Shown here: positions 14,598 through 28,384 of the stretch, piece by piece | Position numbering within the stretch: the stretch's first letter is position 1 | Layout: the number at the start of each line of letters is the position of its first letter | Assembly (NCBI GenBank): GCA_019914945.1 | Contig: CM034106.1 | Span: 11,098,501 to 11,162,500, forward strand | DNA: 64,000 nucleotides | Direction of reading: 5' to 3' | Origin: Typha latifolia | Taxonomy: Eukaryota; Streptophyta; Magnoliopsida; Poales; Typhaceae | The notes under the pieces: generated by a model | What the model saw: only the letters and a program-made list of their open reading frames with translations | Told to the model about the DNA's origin: nothing | Databases searched by the model: none | Made by a program: the position numbers and the translations under genes

Positions 14598-15436
14598 TTG
14601 GGCGAAATTACAAGAGGTTAAATAGTAACTTTTCCTATGTTTCTGAACTCAAATAAGCCGTTTAGAATAAGGTACTGAGGCCTACTACTAAGAGTTAGAG
14701 AATAAATGTGGGCTATCAAAGTTTAAACCTATGGCCTCTCAATATCATGTTAGATAACCAATTGATAAAAAGAAAAGAAAAATTGTTATTATAAATCATT
14801 TCTTCTAACAGTCCTAAATTTTGGAAATGATTTTGATTCATAAATCAAACAAACCACCTATAATTTAGGCTTAAATCCATGTTATAAGTAAAGCCAAGCC
14901 AAGAGCAGCATATAAATTGGAGTTGGAGGCCCATGATACTAACAAATTGAGCCTAGAAGAGGCTTTATTGGGCTAAATAACTCTGAGCCCTTTACAAATA
15001 TTAATACTCGGGCCATATCTGCAATTAATTGTTTTTGCGAATAACTACCTACTTTTACAATTATTTTAAAAAACATCCTCCTACTCTTTTATGGGTATAT
15101 TTGCGAAAAACCACCTTTGCCTACCTATGGCTATGGTAATAATTATGCTTAGAATAGAATATTCACTTATACTTTGATGATAAAATCGAGAATTTGGTCC
15201 CATTAAATTACCAAAGGCCCTTAGATTTTATTTTATTTACCAACTTTGGCAGGCCGAGTGGAACTTACCTTCCGACTAATGGGCCCGGATTGGGGCCCAA
15301 CTAGCTTTCACATCAAGAGTAGTGACACGTGGCTCCTTCTGAAGAATTAATAAGTTTCTTCAATTATAAAACTATTTCAAGAACCTTTTTGTTTCGGAAT
15401 CCTTCGACTATCCTGTCACGACCTTCTCCCTCAACG
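14598..15436. other. Spacer and upstream region of the uncharacterised large gene
   Basis: No gene is seen. Positions about 15030-15115 (TTTTTGCGAATAACTACC and TATATTTGCGAAAAACCACC) look like part of a dispersed AT-rich repeat, with a comparable phrase near 47820-47900. Positions 15240-15436 become GC-richer and carry ACACGTGGC at about 15326, a G-box-like core that may belong to the next gene's promoter. Confidence 0.5.
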
Positions 15437-18400
15437 ATGAATCCATTATCCGGTGGTTTCCCCAGTCGCCGCCGTGCGCCGGCGGTGACTCCGCCCTCCT
15501 CCTCCTCCTCCTCCTCCTCTTTATCTCCATTAGCTCCTCCCTTCACTGTCGATCGCCCGTTCCCTCTCGCCCCCACCGCCCCCTCCCTCTACGCGCCGCC
15601 GCCGTCCGATCTCGCTTCTACGGCCGTCGGATCTCGATTTATTACTACCACTCCCGGCGTCCTCGATCCTTCTCCCTGTTACCCTTCTTATGATTCGAAC
15701 CCTAATAACTTCCCGAGATCCGGTAGTGGCGATTTCAAACCCTTCGAGGGTTTGGTCTTCGGTGGGGAGCGATCGAGTGGTTTTGATGGGAGAAGTTCGT
15801 GGATCGATCCCTCCTCGTGCTACCGAGTCTCGCCGTTGCGCAAAGGTACTTTCTTGGTTGTTCTTGATAAGATCTTTTATTAGCTGTGTATGAGTTATTT
15901 TAATCTAAATTTGTCATGGTGGCGTGATCTTTTTGTTGTTATATGGTTGAGGATTTATCTAAGATGATTCTTTTTTTACTCTTTCAAGTTATCTTTTTCA
16001 ATTTTTTTTTTTTGTTGTAATTATGAAGTTAGGGTTTGTGGAATCGAGGTTATGTTTGTTCAATGTCGTTGCCTAGTTCTCCTTGGTGATAAAACCTAAG
16101 TTTAAAGATAGAGATTTAAAGCAAGCTAATCCCTCTTCTTGGGTGAAACCCTCAACATATCTATATTAAAAAGAAGATAACTTAGTTAATCCTTAGCAAG
16201 AATATCACATGCAAGTACCTACTGGAAAATTCAATTAAACATGACAACTTTATTCCTAAATGGCAGCAATGTAACAACTGCAACAACAGCAATCAAACAT
16301 ACTAACACATAAACCAGCTTGATAACACTTTGGCATGAAAACCTTTGTCACGGAAAGAAGATTTCTCATGCAATACTGTTATTTTCGTGCTCTCAATTGG
16401 TAATATATTATTAGTTGATACTTTGCTGACATCTTCTGATGGTGTTCTGGCATGTGAAGATGCGCCAATCGTTCAAACTGGAAATCTCAGTTCCTTACCA
16501 AGAGCATATAATGTCGGATCAGAAAGCTATCAAGCAATTCAGAGAGGCAATTCTGGTGTTCTGGCATGTGAAAATGCGCCAACAGTTCAAACTGGAAATC
16601 TCAGTTCCTTACCAAGAGCATACCATGTCGGATCAGAAAGCTATCCAGCAATTCATAGAGGCAATTCTGATGTATTTCCTAGCAGTTTTAAATCATCAGC
16701 AGTTCTGGCTCCCAATGCATTCTCAAATGAAGTATCTGATGCTCTCTCAGCAGACCCATCTTCTATGGCGGAAACTCACAATAAGTTCTATCAAACTTCC
16801 TCTTATGATGATTACCTTACGCAGCTTGCTTTGACTCATAAACCACTTGTAGCATGTCTTCCATTGAAACAAGAATATGATCCAGTAGAAAGAACTATTT
16901 CTCCAACAGATCTTGGTGCCTTAGAAACTGGATTTTCTACTATTCAGTATGTGAATCCATCTAGAATGTATTTTGATTATCTTGAGACTATGCCAACCGA
17001 GCAAAAGGAATCTGGAACTTATCAAAGTGATGACAATGTTTATGCTGACCTCTTGAATAGAATCAGAACTTGTTTCCCCAATTCTACTTTTGTAGAGACA
17101 AGTAATATTATAGGCAAAGGCAATGGTTCGGCTGCTGGGAAATCTATGGAGCAGTCTCTAGAAGTTAATTATGGGTCAAACCATATGCACTTGAACTGCC
17201 CTGACTCTTCTACATCAGAATCTTATTCAGTTAAACCTCATGATCTGAAGATGATAATTTCTTCTGACTCACTTGATCAACATAACCTTGGGGTAGACTC
17301 CCCATGTTGGAAGAGAACTCCAGCTTCGCATGAATATATATTTGGTTCTGAGGGAAATGATTCTTCTAAGGTTGCAAGGGGATCAACTGTTTGTAGAGAT
17401 TTGCAGCAAGACCAAAAGCATCTTCAAGCCGATGTTAAATATGCAGGAACATACCCAGAGCACATTGGAAGTTCCATTTGCCAAGAAAATCAGCATGATC
17501 ATTCTTTATCTTATACAAAGGAACCCTCTTATGCTGTTAGTTTGCCTGGCAGAGGCCAAAAATGTGAAGATGACATAGATGTGAAGCTAATTCCTGTAGA
17601 AACTGGTAACAAGGTTAGTCATGTTGCAAACGTTCTTGTTGAACTGACTAATGAAGAGACAAATGATCTACTTGCTGATTCTGGTCCAAAGGCTTATGAA
17701 TTTATACAGTCAAACCAACAGGAAAATGTTTCCCCTGGCAACGAATCCACACTGGTAGCTGAACTTGTGTGTCCTGGTCTCAAGGAAGCAGTTCACGATA
17801 GTTCAGCTGTCCTTAATGCTTGTGCTAAATATAACATAAACAAAGTATCTTCTTATGGAGATAAGATTCTTAGAGAGAATGCCACAGTACCTGGGTCATC
17901 TGATCTTTCTTGCAGCAGAGATTCAGGTAATGTTCAACTGCTTATCAAGTCAATGTACAATTTATCACAAGTGCTTCTGGGCACTTGTAGCAATGATCAT
18001 GAATTAAAGGAACCTGAAGTTGAGCTTCTTCAGTTGGTAATAGAAAATCTTAAAGCTGTTCGTGCCAAAGACAAAAAGGTAAGCAATGCAATCCTACTTA
18101 CATTTATGCTCGTCTAATTTCTATTATGGATGATTGATTTGGATGGATCAACAATTTCATTGGGTTCAAGGCAGAATTCCCTGAAACTTGTGATTTACAA
18201 CTTGTTCTTTATTTTTGATGAAATTATTTAATGAAGTTCTTTTTTAGAAAAGAAGAACAGAAAAGTAACTGCATAAAGAGATTAATTTGCTCTCTGAAAT
18301 TGCCACACAAGATTTTCATGCAAAATATAACATAAAATAGAGTTTTTGTTCTTTATAATAATAAGGAGACACTGAAGATAGATGTGCTGGTGTATGCTAG

Positions 18401-20924
18401 TGTAATTTCCACTCGTGATCATTATAAAATTCTATGAAGAGTGCCACATACTGCTAAATGTTTAGGCCCCTCTTTTGTTAACTGCATGACTTTGCAGTCC
18501 ATCTTGATTGGAATGTATATCATAGTATTGCTGTGTTTTGCTATGACAGGCTTATCTTACATTGAAAAAATACTTGCAATTTAGTTCCAACAGTGATAGT
18601 GAGTAGTGTTCCATTACTATGACTCGCACCACATGGGGCTGCTAGTTTCTCCAAGCATTGGTTGAGCATAATGGCCTGCAACTGTGATATGTGACTTATC
18701 TACCTGAATGATTCTTTCTTCATATTTTGTGAACTTAGCATAAAGTTCATGCAGGTGCTTTTGACAATCTACATCACTCCCAGTAAACTCCTCCCAAATG
18801 TTTTATTGTCAAAGAATAGTTTCCTTTATATTTGGAAAACCAAGATTTTACATTTCCCTTACTAGCCATGTTAGTATATGTGCTGGACATCCTGGAAAGC
18901 TAAGATTCTATCTTTCTTAGGCACCATCTCTTCAGGTACTTCACCTTCGGACTTCAGATTATGTATTATCCCACCTTTTACCATCTTAGGTCTTTTCATT
19001 TTAAGCTCATCCTGTATTTTACTTACTTTGGAGGTTGGGAGTACCAAAGGTTGTTTTTTGGACAAGGTAAGATTCGAAGGATACTTTTTGGTTTCGGTGT
19101 TTGTGGAGTCTCAGTTTTGGCGGTTTAGGACATGTGACATCACCAATGTAAGCTGTGAAAAATATTGAAAAATGTAGAAAGTTGGAATAACCTAGGATAG
19201 ATATTTTGTAGCACTTTGATATATTATAATGATGCTCTAAACTAATATTTTAAATGATATCCGACTTCAAGTTTTATCATCTGTCAAGCTGATGGCACTT
19301 TTTCCTTTTCATTTTTACTGCTACATGGGTTATATCAATTGATCTAGGTAATGCATTAAAATGTTACAAATAAGCTACAGCATGACTTTTTATTTGCAAT
19401 TTTGCCTTCTGATGACTCTTTTATCTTTGAGGCATCAAATTCAGAAATTTCTTGATTATGGACTTTGTCGTCATACCTTTTCCATTAAGGAGTAACTTCT
19501 TGTCACATCCATGTACTTCTAACATCCTTTAAGGAGCAAATTTGATGTTTGTTGCTCAAGTCTCTTACTACAGCTCTGCGTCCCTCTCAGGTTGAACTAA
19601 ATACTGATGAGACTGATAATATTATGAAATTGAGAAACACTAAAAGCTCTCACAAAATGGATTGCATATGGCAAACTGCGAATGATGATAAGCCCATTCA
19701 CTTTATCCCCAAAAGTATTGAAACTGATATCGCGAAATGTATTGCTCAGGTAGTGCTTTACTACTGGTACCCTAGTATAGTAATTTGAGATAATTACTGG
19801 ATAAATTGTAACCTTTTGCCCCCTTGCAAATTTCTCTGCTACTTGGTCATCTGCAGGCTCTTGATAATCTTCCAGATAATAGTTATTTTGACCAGGAAGA
19901 AGAGTCTCGGACACTTCTATACAAAAATCTATGGATTGAGGCAGAAGTTGCATTATGTACAATGAAATATGAACTTCAACTTGCCCGCATGAAACTTAAA
20001 ATGGAAAATCAGAAGCTTGAACAAAAAGGTGTAAATTTATGCTTGTGTTATTTTCCTTATTTATTACTTACAGACGAGTAAAACCGACTTCCTTTTGCAG
20101 CAAATTCTAATGGCTCATCAGATGAAGTTAAGTTTTCAGAATTGACCAGGTTAAGAAGCCTATCATCCACGAAAGCACTTGATGACCATTATGAAGAAAG
20201 AAATAAGGCCAAACAGGGCATCTGCAATGCTTCAGCTTTTGGGGCTGATGGGACTCATAGCGGTGACGAGCAACCTAGCGGAGGAGGCACAGACAGTACA
20301 GATGATGCAGATGCTTCTGTCATGGCTAGATGCAGAGTTCTAAAGGGACATCTAGATAATATGAATTCTCTGGTTGAAAGCAACTTCAAGCAACATCATG
20401 ATGTAAAGACAAGTATGGCAGATGAGGTTGATTCTGCTGTTATGACCAGATTGAGAGTTCTCAAAGGGCGGGTTGATAATGCTAGTTCTGAATGTTCAAG
20501 TATGCATCCAATACTTCAGCATTCTGTAGATTTAGGAGTCCACTTGGAGACAGAAGAGACGATGGGCAGCCTTTCTTCAGCAACTGGTAGTTTTACTGGA
20601 ACAAGGCACCAGGTGACAGAGCTTGCTAACTTGGATCTTATGAGGCAGAACCAGCAAACAAGTGCTGATCATGAACATGAAAATGTGTGTAACTTAGTGA
20701 ATAGCAGCATATCCAGTGATCCGCAGATCTCTACAAGCTACAGTGAGGAAGTTGGACCATTTCCGAACTATGCATGGTTTGCAGCAGCTAGCGGATCTCC
20801 TGCATGCATAGCAGATGGTCCATCCTCACAGGGGAGGCAAATCACTTCCAGTGATCCTACCAACTCGTCGTCAGAATGGGATTATGTGCTGAAGGAGGAT
20901 ATTTTTTCATTCAACAGCTCCTGA
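15437..20924 (+). CDS. Large uncharacterised plant protein with Ser-rich N terminus and repeated RVLKG motif
   Basis: I do not recognise a named function. Exons are 15437-15845, about 16415-18078, 19591-19749, 19857-20028 and 20101-20924, keeping one frame and giving about 1,075 residues. The N terminus is Ser/Pro-rich and disordered. Exon 2 carries two adjacent 38-residue repeats beginning GVLACE. Exon 4 encodes a predicted helix (about residues 769-800) containing LWIEAEVALCTMKYELQLAR, the most conserved-looking part. Exon 5 carries a short motif twice, VMARCRVLKGHLDN (875-888) and VMTRLRVLKGRVDN (915-928), with a weaker LTRLRSLSS at 816-824. The exon 2 acceptor is uncertain: 16415 and about 16357 both keep the frame. 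An in-frame ATG at 15329 could extend the protein by 36 residues, but 15437 looks more natural. No catalytic motif is seen, so a scaffold-like role is only a guess. Confidence 0.8.
16441..16668 (+). repeat. Two tandem 114-base coding repeats
   Basis: Units 16441-16554 and 16555-16668 each encode 38 residues starting GVLACE(D/N)AP and ending RGNS. Only a handful of residues differ, so the duplication is recent. The unit length is a multiple of three, so the frame is kept. Confidence 0.95.
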
Positions 20925-21495
20925 AATGAAAGTCAAATATTCCTAGCTCCTGTTTTAGGTAATGCATTTGTGGTATAAACCCGAACGGGCCATGAAGTGA
21001 TATGGAGTGATGTGAATGGCTAAGAAACTAATCATTTGTAATTATGCACATAATATTTAATTTCAATTGCTTGCACATATTAAGGAGTATTCATTCCGCT
21101 GTGCTATACTTGTTTTAGTTCCTACTGACTGGGAACCTTTGGTTTCTGTTTTCTAGACTTGTTTCAACGCTATATGGCAAGTTATAGTTGTCAACACAAA
21201 GGTAGTAACAATGTAAGTTCTAACTCTTATACTCACAGTAAAGATATACAATAAATCTTTCTGTCTTGCAGCTGATGCAGTCAGTGTTGAGCCTGCTGGG
21301 TTTATCCAGGTTTTGGTTCAGTAAAGCACTTTTTGACTGCACTCAGTAAGAATCCTAGCAATTTTGTTTTGCTCGTATCCTTTTGGCTTCTATTGGAATT
21401 TTATTTCTTTTAACATTGAATTCCATCCATGTATTTCATAATGTCGTACTTATTGAGGAACCGATAGTGGGAATAAATAGGAGAACAACACCAGA

Positions 21496-21540
<45 letters not shown>

Positions 21541-22900
21541 TGAGATTGTGTACATCAAACGTAACTTTGCTAAACTCAAGAATATATCCCTCTTGCAGAG
21601 AAAATTTTGGATTTAATTTTTAAGAGATAATGACAAGGGACTGTTCTTGTTATTATGCTAGATCGACTGTACAGTATAAATGAGGAATTTATGAGAATAA
21701 CTCCTAGATCCATAGTGGATGAGTGAAGTGAAGAAGTCCTTGTACCTTGCCTGTAGCATTCACAGGTACATGATGCAGCAACATCTATAGTTCTGAATGT
21801 GGAGCCTTTTTTTTTTTATATTTGAAAGTATTAGTACAGCCTGTTCAAGAATGTTAATTAGAAACAGTATGAATTTATGAAGTCTCTTAACTATATCCTA
21901 GCAGTTGAGACACCCAGTTCCTCACTGAAAGACTGAATTCAACTCCCCGGATGGTTGTTTATGATTTAATTGAACCATCTTAAATTCTCATTATCTAACA
22001 GTAAAAATTATAGAAAAAAGGTAACTCTCTATTGTTCCCAGGTATATTCTTCTTGTAGAGCATATTTGGATCTGCCAAAAAATTTCCTGGTGCTCTATCT
22101 CTGAATATATCTTACCCATGGATATGCCTGCCATTCTACCACACGAAGGTTATATAATATCAAATTCAGATAACGAACGAACTATGGTATGATACAGTTG
22201 CAATCTGCACCACCAGTAAAGAATAAAGGGAAAAGGAAGGAAGAGAAAGTTTTGGTGCTGAACAGTGATGCATTGCTGCCATTAATAAATAAAGCGCGTC
22301 GGGGAAGCATTTAGGAACAGCTGGTTTATTTAAGCACTGCTTCAACATTCAGCAGTAGCAGCAGCAGCAGATGTTTTCCTCTTCTTTTTTTCTTTATTTT
22401 TTTTTTCCTTTGGCTAATTTACATGTTTCACCTTTCTATTATGACCAAATATTAGGTTACACATTAATATTAGAAGACATGAATTTGCCCTTTATACTAT
22501 TGAAAACTTAACAAAAATATTGTATCTTGATAATTATTTCGCCTCTTCAGCAAATATCAGCTTTAGGCCAGCTTCAATGGTAGATTACTGGCAAGGTTGG
22601 GAGGAGAATAATGAGATACAATTTATCCAAGTTATTAAATCTTGTAAAGTGAAAATACCTCTTCTAAAGAAAGGGACCCGGGCAAATTACAATTTACCTT
22701 TATGTTAATCCCCAACCTCTTCTATATCATTATTTTTGTATAAAAAATTTAACGATTGTAACTTAATTTATACACAGATCTTAAGTGTTTGAGCTCGAAG
22801 TACAGAAAAGTGAATTAAAATTTTGTCAAACTATGGAGAGATACATTATAATTTTAAGAGTATATCTTATACTTTTATTCTTCATAGATGATAAGATTTT
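20925..22900. other. 3' region of the large gene and gene-free DNA
   Basis: The first few hundred bases probably hold the 3' untranslated region. Phrases such as CTGATGCAGTCAGTG near 21272 could be part of a spliced 3' exon, but this is not proven. A (TA)n run at about 21501-21538 interrupts a short frame. No further gene is supported. Confidence 0.5.
21501..21538. repeat. (TA)n microsatellite
   Basis: A pure TA dinucleotide run of just under 40 bases lies downstream of the large gene. It makes a Tyr-Ile run in one frame, which should not be read as protein. Confidence 0.85.
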
Positions 22901-24900
22901 TTATAATATAAAAAGGTAAAAGTGTATCACCTTAAAAAAAGGGCACAACCTACAAAGGCAGCTCAGCTTTCATGAAAAATCCTGGGGATGATATGAGATA
23001 GAGTGTGGGTGAAAAATAAATTTAGTTATTCTTTTCTTTTATTGGCTAAACTTATATAAAGCATCGATCCGAGAGAAGAAAAAGTAATAGACTGACTCTC
23101 TGCAGTAAGACTTTTCATCTCTCTCTCTCTCTCTCTCTCACTTCTGAGAGTGGAAGAGAGAGTTTTGTCTCCGCTTTGGAGAAGGCATGAAGGCTGAAAG
23201 TGACATATCATAGGAGCCTCAACGGTTTTCTCATGCAGAGCTCTGCCCGAGCTGCCCGGATTTCTAAAACGGGCAAAAGTCGGATATGCTTCCCGCTCTC
23301 TCTCTCTCTCACCCCTAATACCATACTCTTCACAATTTCTTCTTTTCATCAACTCCAGCGGTCCTCACGCTATTAACTAACTTTTTATTCATTTATACGG
23401 GAGATAAATTTATTTACACCACAATGCGTCCTAGCTAGTTTATATATAGGATTTCCGTGTCCCTCGCAGTGGTCCTAAGTCTATCCACTTCCTCATGGTT
23501 CATTAAGAGAGATAATAATATAATATCACCCAATAATGTATATGTAGTAACGCTAATATAAAAGACAAAGCCCCCTCTCGTCCAACTAGTTAATGACACA
23601 TGCAGTGAAGCAAGAGAGAGAGAGAGAGAGAGAGAGTTAAGAGGTAGAGGTCCCCCACTTAGCCAGCCTTTATATCTTTCAAAGGCCAACCCATCATCTC
23701 ATCTCCACCTCGTTCTGAGTGTCCATTTCGAAGAAGACCAAACTCCTTAAAACTCCAAACCCCACTACCCCACACCCATCGATCCATGCATCCCCCTCTC
23801 ATTCTTGGATCCACTTGCCTTTGTACTCAACCTTGAGGTCCTTGACATGGATCATAATGCAGTCTCATGGTGCATTAACAGAGAGAGAGAGAGAGAGAGA
23901 GAGAAAGAGGGACTTTGGGGGGTCTTTACAAGTGTCACCACCTACATGGTAGTCTCTGTCTCTATCACTCTCTCTCTCTCTGTGCCCCCCCCTCTCTCGG
24001 TATGGTTGCAAGCCCCCAGCCAATGGCATGGCCATCACAATATATATATATATATCACCTGTGACTTAAAGGGTCCATGTACATCACTAGTTAGGGCAAC
24101 CACCCACATGGCTCTATTAACAGTGCATATCAAGCCAATATCCAGCTAGGCCTTGGTAGATATTTGCCTTGAAACCCAATTTGAATGAGATGTGATTTAG
24201 CTGGTCGTCCATTTCCCCTCTCTAGAATCCCTCCACCGTGCCAGCATCAAGTTAGGATGGATGGGGGTCACTACTAAACTATGGTACCTTTGGTGCAACA
24301 TGTGCACTCTACCCGTGCTATATCCCACTTGCCATCTCACCCCCTCAATCGATCACTTGGAGCTAGCTACTCATTTTGATCCATGGAATTGGCGAATTTC
24401 GCATGCCTTATCCTGGGTTGAATCCCCACCCCCCACTCTCTCGGTTGCAACAAGTGGGGCTTCCCCATATAAAGTCCTGTATAGGTTAATACCGCGTGTT
24501 AGAAATGAAATATAAAAGTTATGCTCATCTAATAATTTAAACTTTTAGAGTAATCGATAAATTAACTGTACGGATATATATATATAATATGTATATATAT
24601 CATTTTTGCCACGCTATAATTTGGGAACACATCTCGAGAATATCTGGGAGAGGAATTCTCATGGTATCTCGTAGATCAGACGGCTAGGGTAGGTTGATGG
24701 CCCGTTGCAGTCGGTGGCAGTGGTTGCAGTGCCCTAGCTTCTTCCAATTTGTTGTCTAAGAATTAGGAGATCTGAGGAAGAAAGATAGAAAGAAAGAAAG
24801 AAAGAAAGAAAGACAGATTATATATATATATATGGAATAATGTTATATTGTTTTTGTGGGCCTCTAGGAATAGGGTGCAGGCGAGTATTATATTTGATGG
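22901..24900. other. Microsatellite-rich, GC-richer noncoding region
   Basis: This region has (CT)n at about 23119-23140 and 23297-23311, (GA)n at about 23611-23637 and 23880-23906, (AT)n near 24040 and 24570-24600, and (GAAA)n near 24785-24812. The pyrimidine and purine tracts create Arg-Glu or Ser-Leu reading frames on both strands that I do not regard as genes. The density of such tracts, plus CCCATATAAAG near 24465, would fit promoter or leader DNA of an unrecognised noncoding transcript. No coding exon could be supported. Confidence 0.45.
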
Positions 24901-27900
24901 TGATCTTTTGGGAAGAAGAGAAGCTATTCAAAGAAGGAAAGAAGATCACACAATAGGTAAGTCTCCTTTGGGTTACATGGAAATGCATATCTCCTAATCT
25001 ATTCTATGAATAACCCTTCATTAATTAAAAAATGAGCCTCTCATTTACTACTTGCTGTCTTTTATGCAACCCGTCTATAGTAATCTATCCAACTATATAC
25101 ACATATAAACTCTTAAGCATCATGATGGCAAGTCTTGGATCTATAAAAATTATGACAACCTCCAAGGTCTCAATGGACCATCTTATTGGTTTTATTATCA
25201 TTTATGACTGTACTTAGTGCTGATTTGTGCCATTTGAATTGGCCCTTTGTTGTTGTCTTATTCGCATAGAGTGAAACAGGTTGGATATCATCTTTATCTT
25301 GCTGAATAAGAACATGAAATGAATGCCCTAGTTATTCTTCCTTGATTATAAACTTGTTTGGTCCCAAAAATAGAATAAGGAAACATTGCGAAAAAGGTTG
25401 ATGTACACTACTTATTACGATGAGATATTTCCTTCTTTCATGTTCTTATTCCACTTTTTAAAAACAAACGTTCTTATTTCACTTGCGTTTGTAATTTTTA
25501 GAATAGAATTATCAAGTTACACATCAATGGGTCATTGTTTAGCCTCTTATGTCTGATTCCTCACCGTACTAAGAAATAATTATGCTCCACTGCAGCATCA
25601 CTCGATCTGGATTTTTTCAACTTTTAGTGATAATGATTGAGATTTAGTCACTCAAACTGCGACAAACTGCGATTGGAGCTAATTAAGTTTCACAAGCAGG
25701 CAGATAATTATCTGTGAGGAAATAAAATTCCTAGGCATGATCTTCAATACACTTGCTTGCTATAAGTGTGAAATATTAAAGAGCAAATAAGTAATCTCAA
25801 ACACAAGCAATTTTTTATGGATTAAGATCGGATCAAATCAAACACTAGAATAATTATGGCAATACAATAACAATTTATAAATCATCCATCAACACTCATC
25901 ACTGTATCTATAATGGTGTTGCTTGCTAGAATTTGTGACTCACTTCTTTTTGTGATTGATTTCCAAATTCAATAATCTTTGAGATTATTACAACCATCTC
26001 GGTAACACTCGAGATATGGTCATCCAAAATATAAAGAATATGAGTTGATTAATAAGTAGATTCAATACGTTCTATTGCATAGCCTCTTCAGAGCCGTGAC
26101 ATTTATTTTTTCAAAATGCTCCCTAATGATGCTCCAAGGGATATCCTAAATTTAAGTTAAAATACTTTTAAATATCTCTTCTAAATAAAGTCTGGAAAGC
26201 CCTTCAAAAGTGTCCACGGGAAAGTAGAAAATTAAAATCCGTACATGATATCAAATATAAATTAGTGCATTCGAACACTATATATCAAAAATTACTTTTC
26301 TCCATTTCTGTTCCCAAATTAGTTAGAATTAAACTTCTAATACTTGTGCATTAACAATTCTTTAATTTGTGTGGTTTGAGTCATTCCAAAGTGGTTAGAA
26401 CTACTTCCAAAAGCTGTCACTCTCTTTAATTCTGCCTCATCTATTATATAATTTGACTTGCGCATATATTTATATAAATATCAGCCATCAACCCTTACTA
26501 TAGGAGAGCCTTTGCTGCAGTCTCAATGTGTTCATATATGACATATGCTATATCAATAGAATCTCTAGTAATTATCACATGTATCAGGTAAGCTGGATCC
26601 TTGTTGATCATAGAATGGCGTGCTTTTGAAGTATTATTATAGATACAAATAAGATGAAACATTTGTGGTGACTATAGTAAGCGTGCATGGATTACCTTTT
26701 ACTCATCCACTCTTCGTTCGGTCCAAGCACAGTCTTTGCAACCTTGGTGAACGGTGGAGCATCAGTAGGATGATATGGAAATATGAAAAATACGTATCTG
26801 CACCATGGATACAAGACGGTCGAGTTGTGAAAATGTTGGAGGAGTTGAAGAAGAGCCCTCGTTTGGCCTCTCCCTCTTTGAAGTCACCCATTCTCGGCAG
26901 AATTACTAAAACAGTAACAATAGCAAGAAATAAACACATGAAATCCAAGTCAAGATGATCACTGTGCAACTGACATGAAACTTATTCGAAAAAAGAACCA
27001 TAATTTCAAATCCACATATTTTTTTTCGCAGCATCAAATGTCGAGAAAATCCCTAAAGAACATACATGGAGAACAAACTATCCAACCACCCTGAAAACCT
27101 TTGAAGATGTTGGAGATGAATGAAAACTTTTAAAAATCATAGATTATGTCTTGATTTGAAATGAGAAATCACAAGATTTGGACGAGAAACACAAGGAGGA
27201 AGAGTCATAGAAGTCCGTGGAGGCAGATGAATAAGAGATGGTCTGAATTGAGGATGAGAATTTACGGTTTGGACAAATATTTAAGATTTTTGGGCTCGAG
27301 CATTCGGGTGCAAGTGGAAATGCAATCAGAGAATCTACAAAAATATTTGAAGCCCCAATATGCAATTGAAAGTATCAATTAAATCTCAAGAAATTTACAT
27401 TATAAAAGTTTGAATTTTCAATAGCGAGAATCATTTACAGCAAAATATTTAACAAGTCAGTTTGAATAGTCGTTTCGAATATTTTTGTTAGTACATTAAA
27501 AAATTTAGATTAATTTATTATTAAGGTCCAACATATTATAAAGTCAAAGAGGAATTAGATGCACAAATATATATATATATATATATCAACCTATTATAAA
27601 TTAAACAATTTAATCATGCAAAATTATTAAAATTAAGACTTAATTATAGTGCCTTGTTACTCCGCTCCGGTAAAACACTAAAATATGAGTCAATTCTTAG
27701 ATACCACCAAAAAAAAGGCAATAAACTAAAATCAACCCAAATTTAATTTATATTTCCAGATATTTATATATGTTTAAAATATATTACCAATTACATCGAA
27801 ACCATACCGTCTATTTTTCGACTTGTATGAGATAATAAATCAATAAGCACGATTGTCAGGAGTTGTTAAATTCTTAATCACATATCATAGCAGGTACGCC

Positions 27901-28348
27901 GCTGCTGGCTCTCGTTGTCTGCACCCAAGATTAAATCGTAATCATCAGATTAAAATTTAGCAAGTGCACGCTAAAAGGTAGCCTTGCAGTGTACGATTTA
28001 ATCACCCAATTGAGAAATAATAAGATGGCAACTAAAAATTAGCAAATGCTTATCACATGCTAAAAGTAGCATATGATCACGTCTCGTTTAGCTCTCCTAC
28101 TCTACTACCTGCATTTGGTAGTCCTTTTTTTTTAAAATCCTTTTGGCGGTTTTTATGTCGGAAAAAGAGTGTGGAATTTTGATCCACTTGCAGTGATTAT
28201 GATATCACGGCCAACGAAAAGAGTTCTTGTTTGATGTAAATGTATCGATGCCAATCTGGAAGAACCAATTGGGTTTTATTCTAAGGACAAAGATTGGAGT
28301 TACCAGGCCACTATTTCAAATCTCAACACAATAATGCAAGCCACTCAC

Positions 28349-28384
<36 letters not shown>

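Noticed and set aside
22166..22348. Minus-strand 60-codon frame
   Set aside because: It is short, lacks any motif, and has composition like the surrounding noncoding DNA.
23026..23352. Minus-strand frame of 108 codons with Arg-Glu runs
   Set aside because: Much of it is translated CT/GA microsatellite, and no domain is recognisable.
24301..24480. Possible tRNA or microRNA locus
   Set aside because: GGGTTGAATCCCC resembles a T-loop, but no cloverleaf can be assembled. No mature microRNA sequence that I know was found here or elsewhere.
26665..26958. Frame of 97 codons, the longest in the gene-free stretch
   Set aside because: A second frame overlaps it on the other strand, and I see no known motif or splice partners. 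It remains a weak candidate for a decayed exon.
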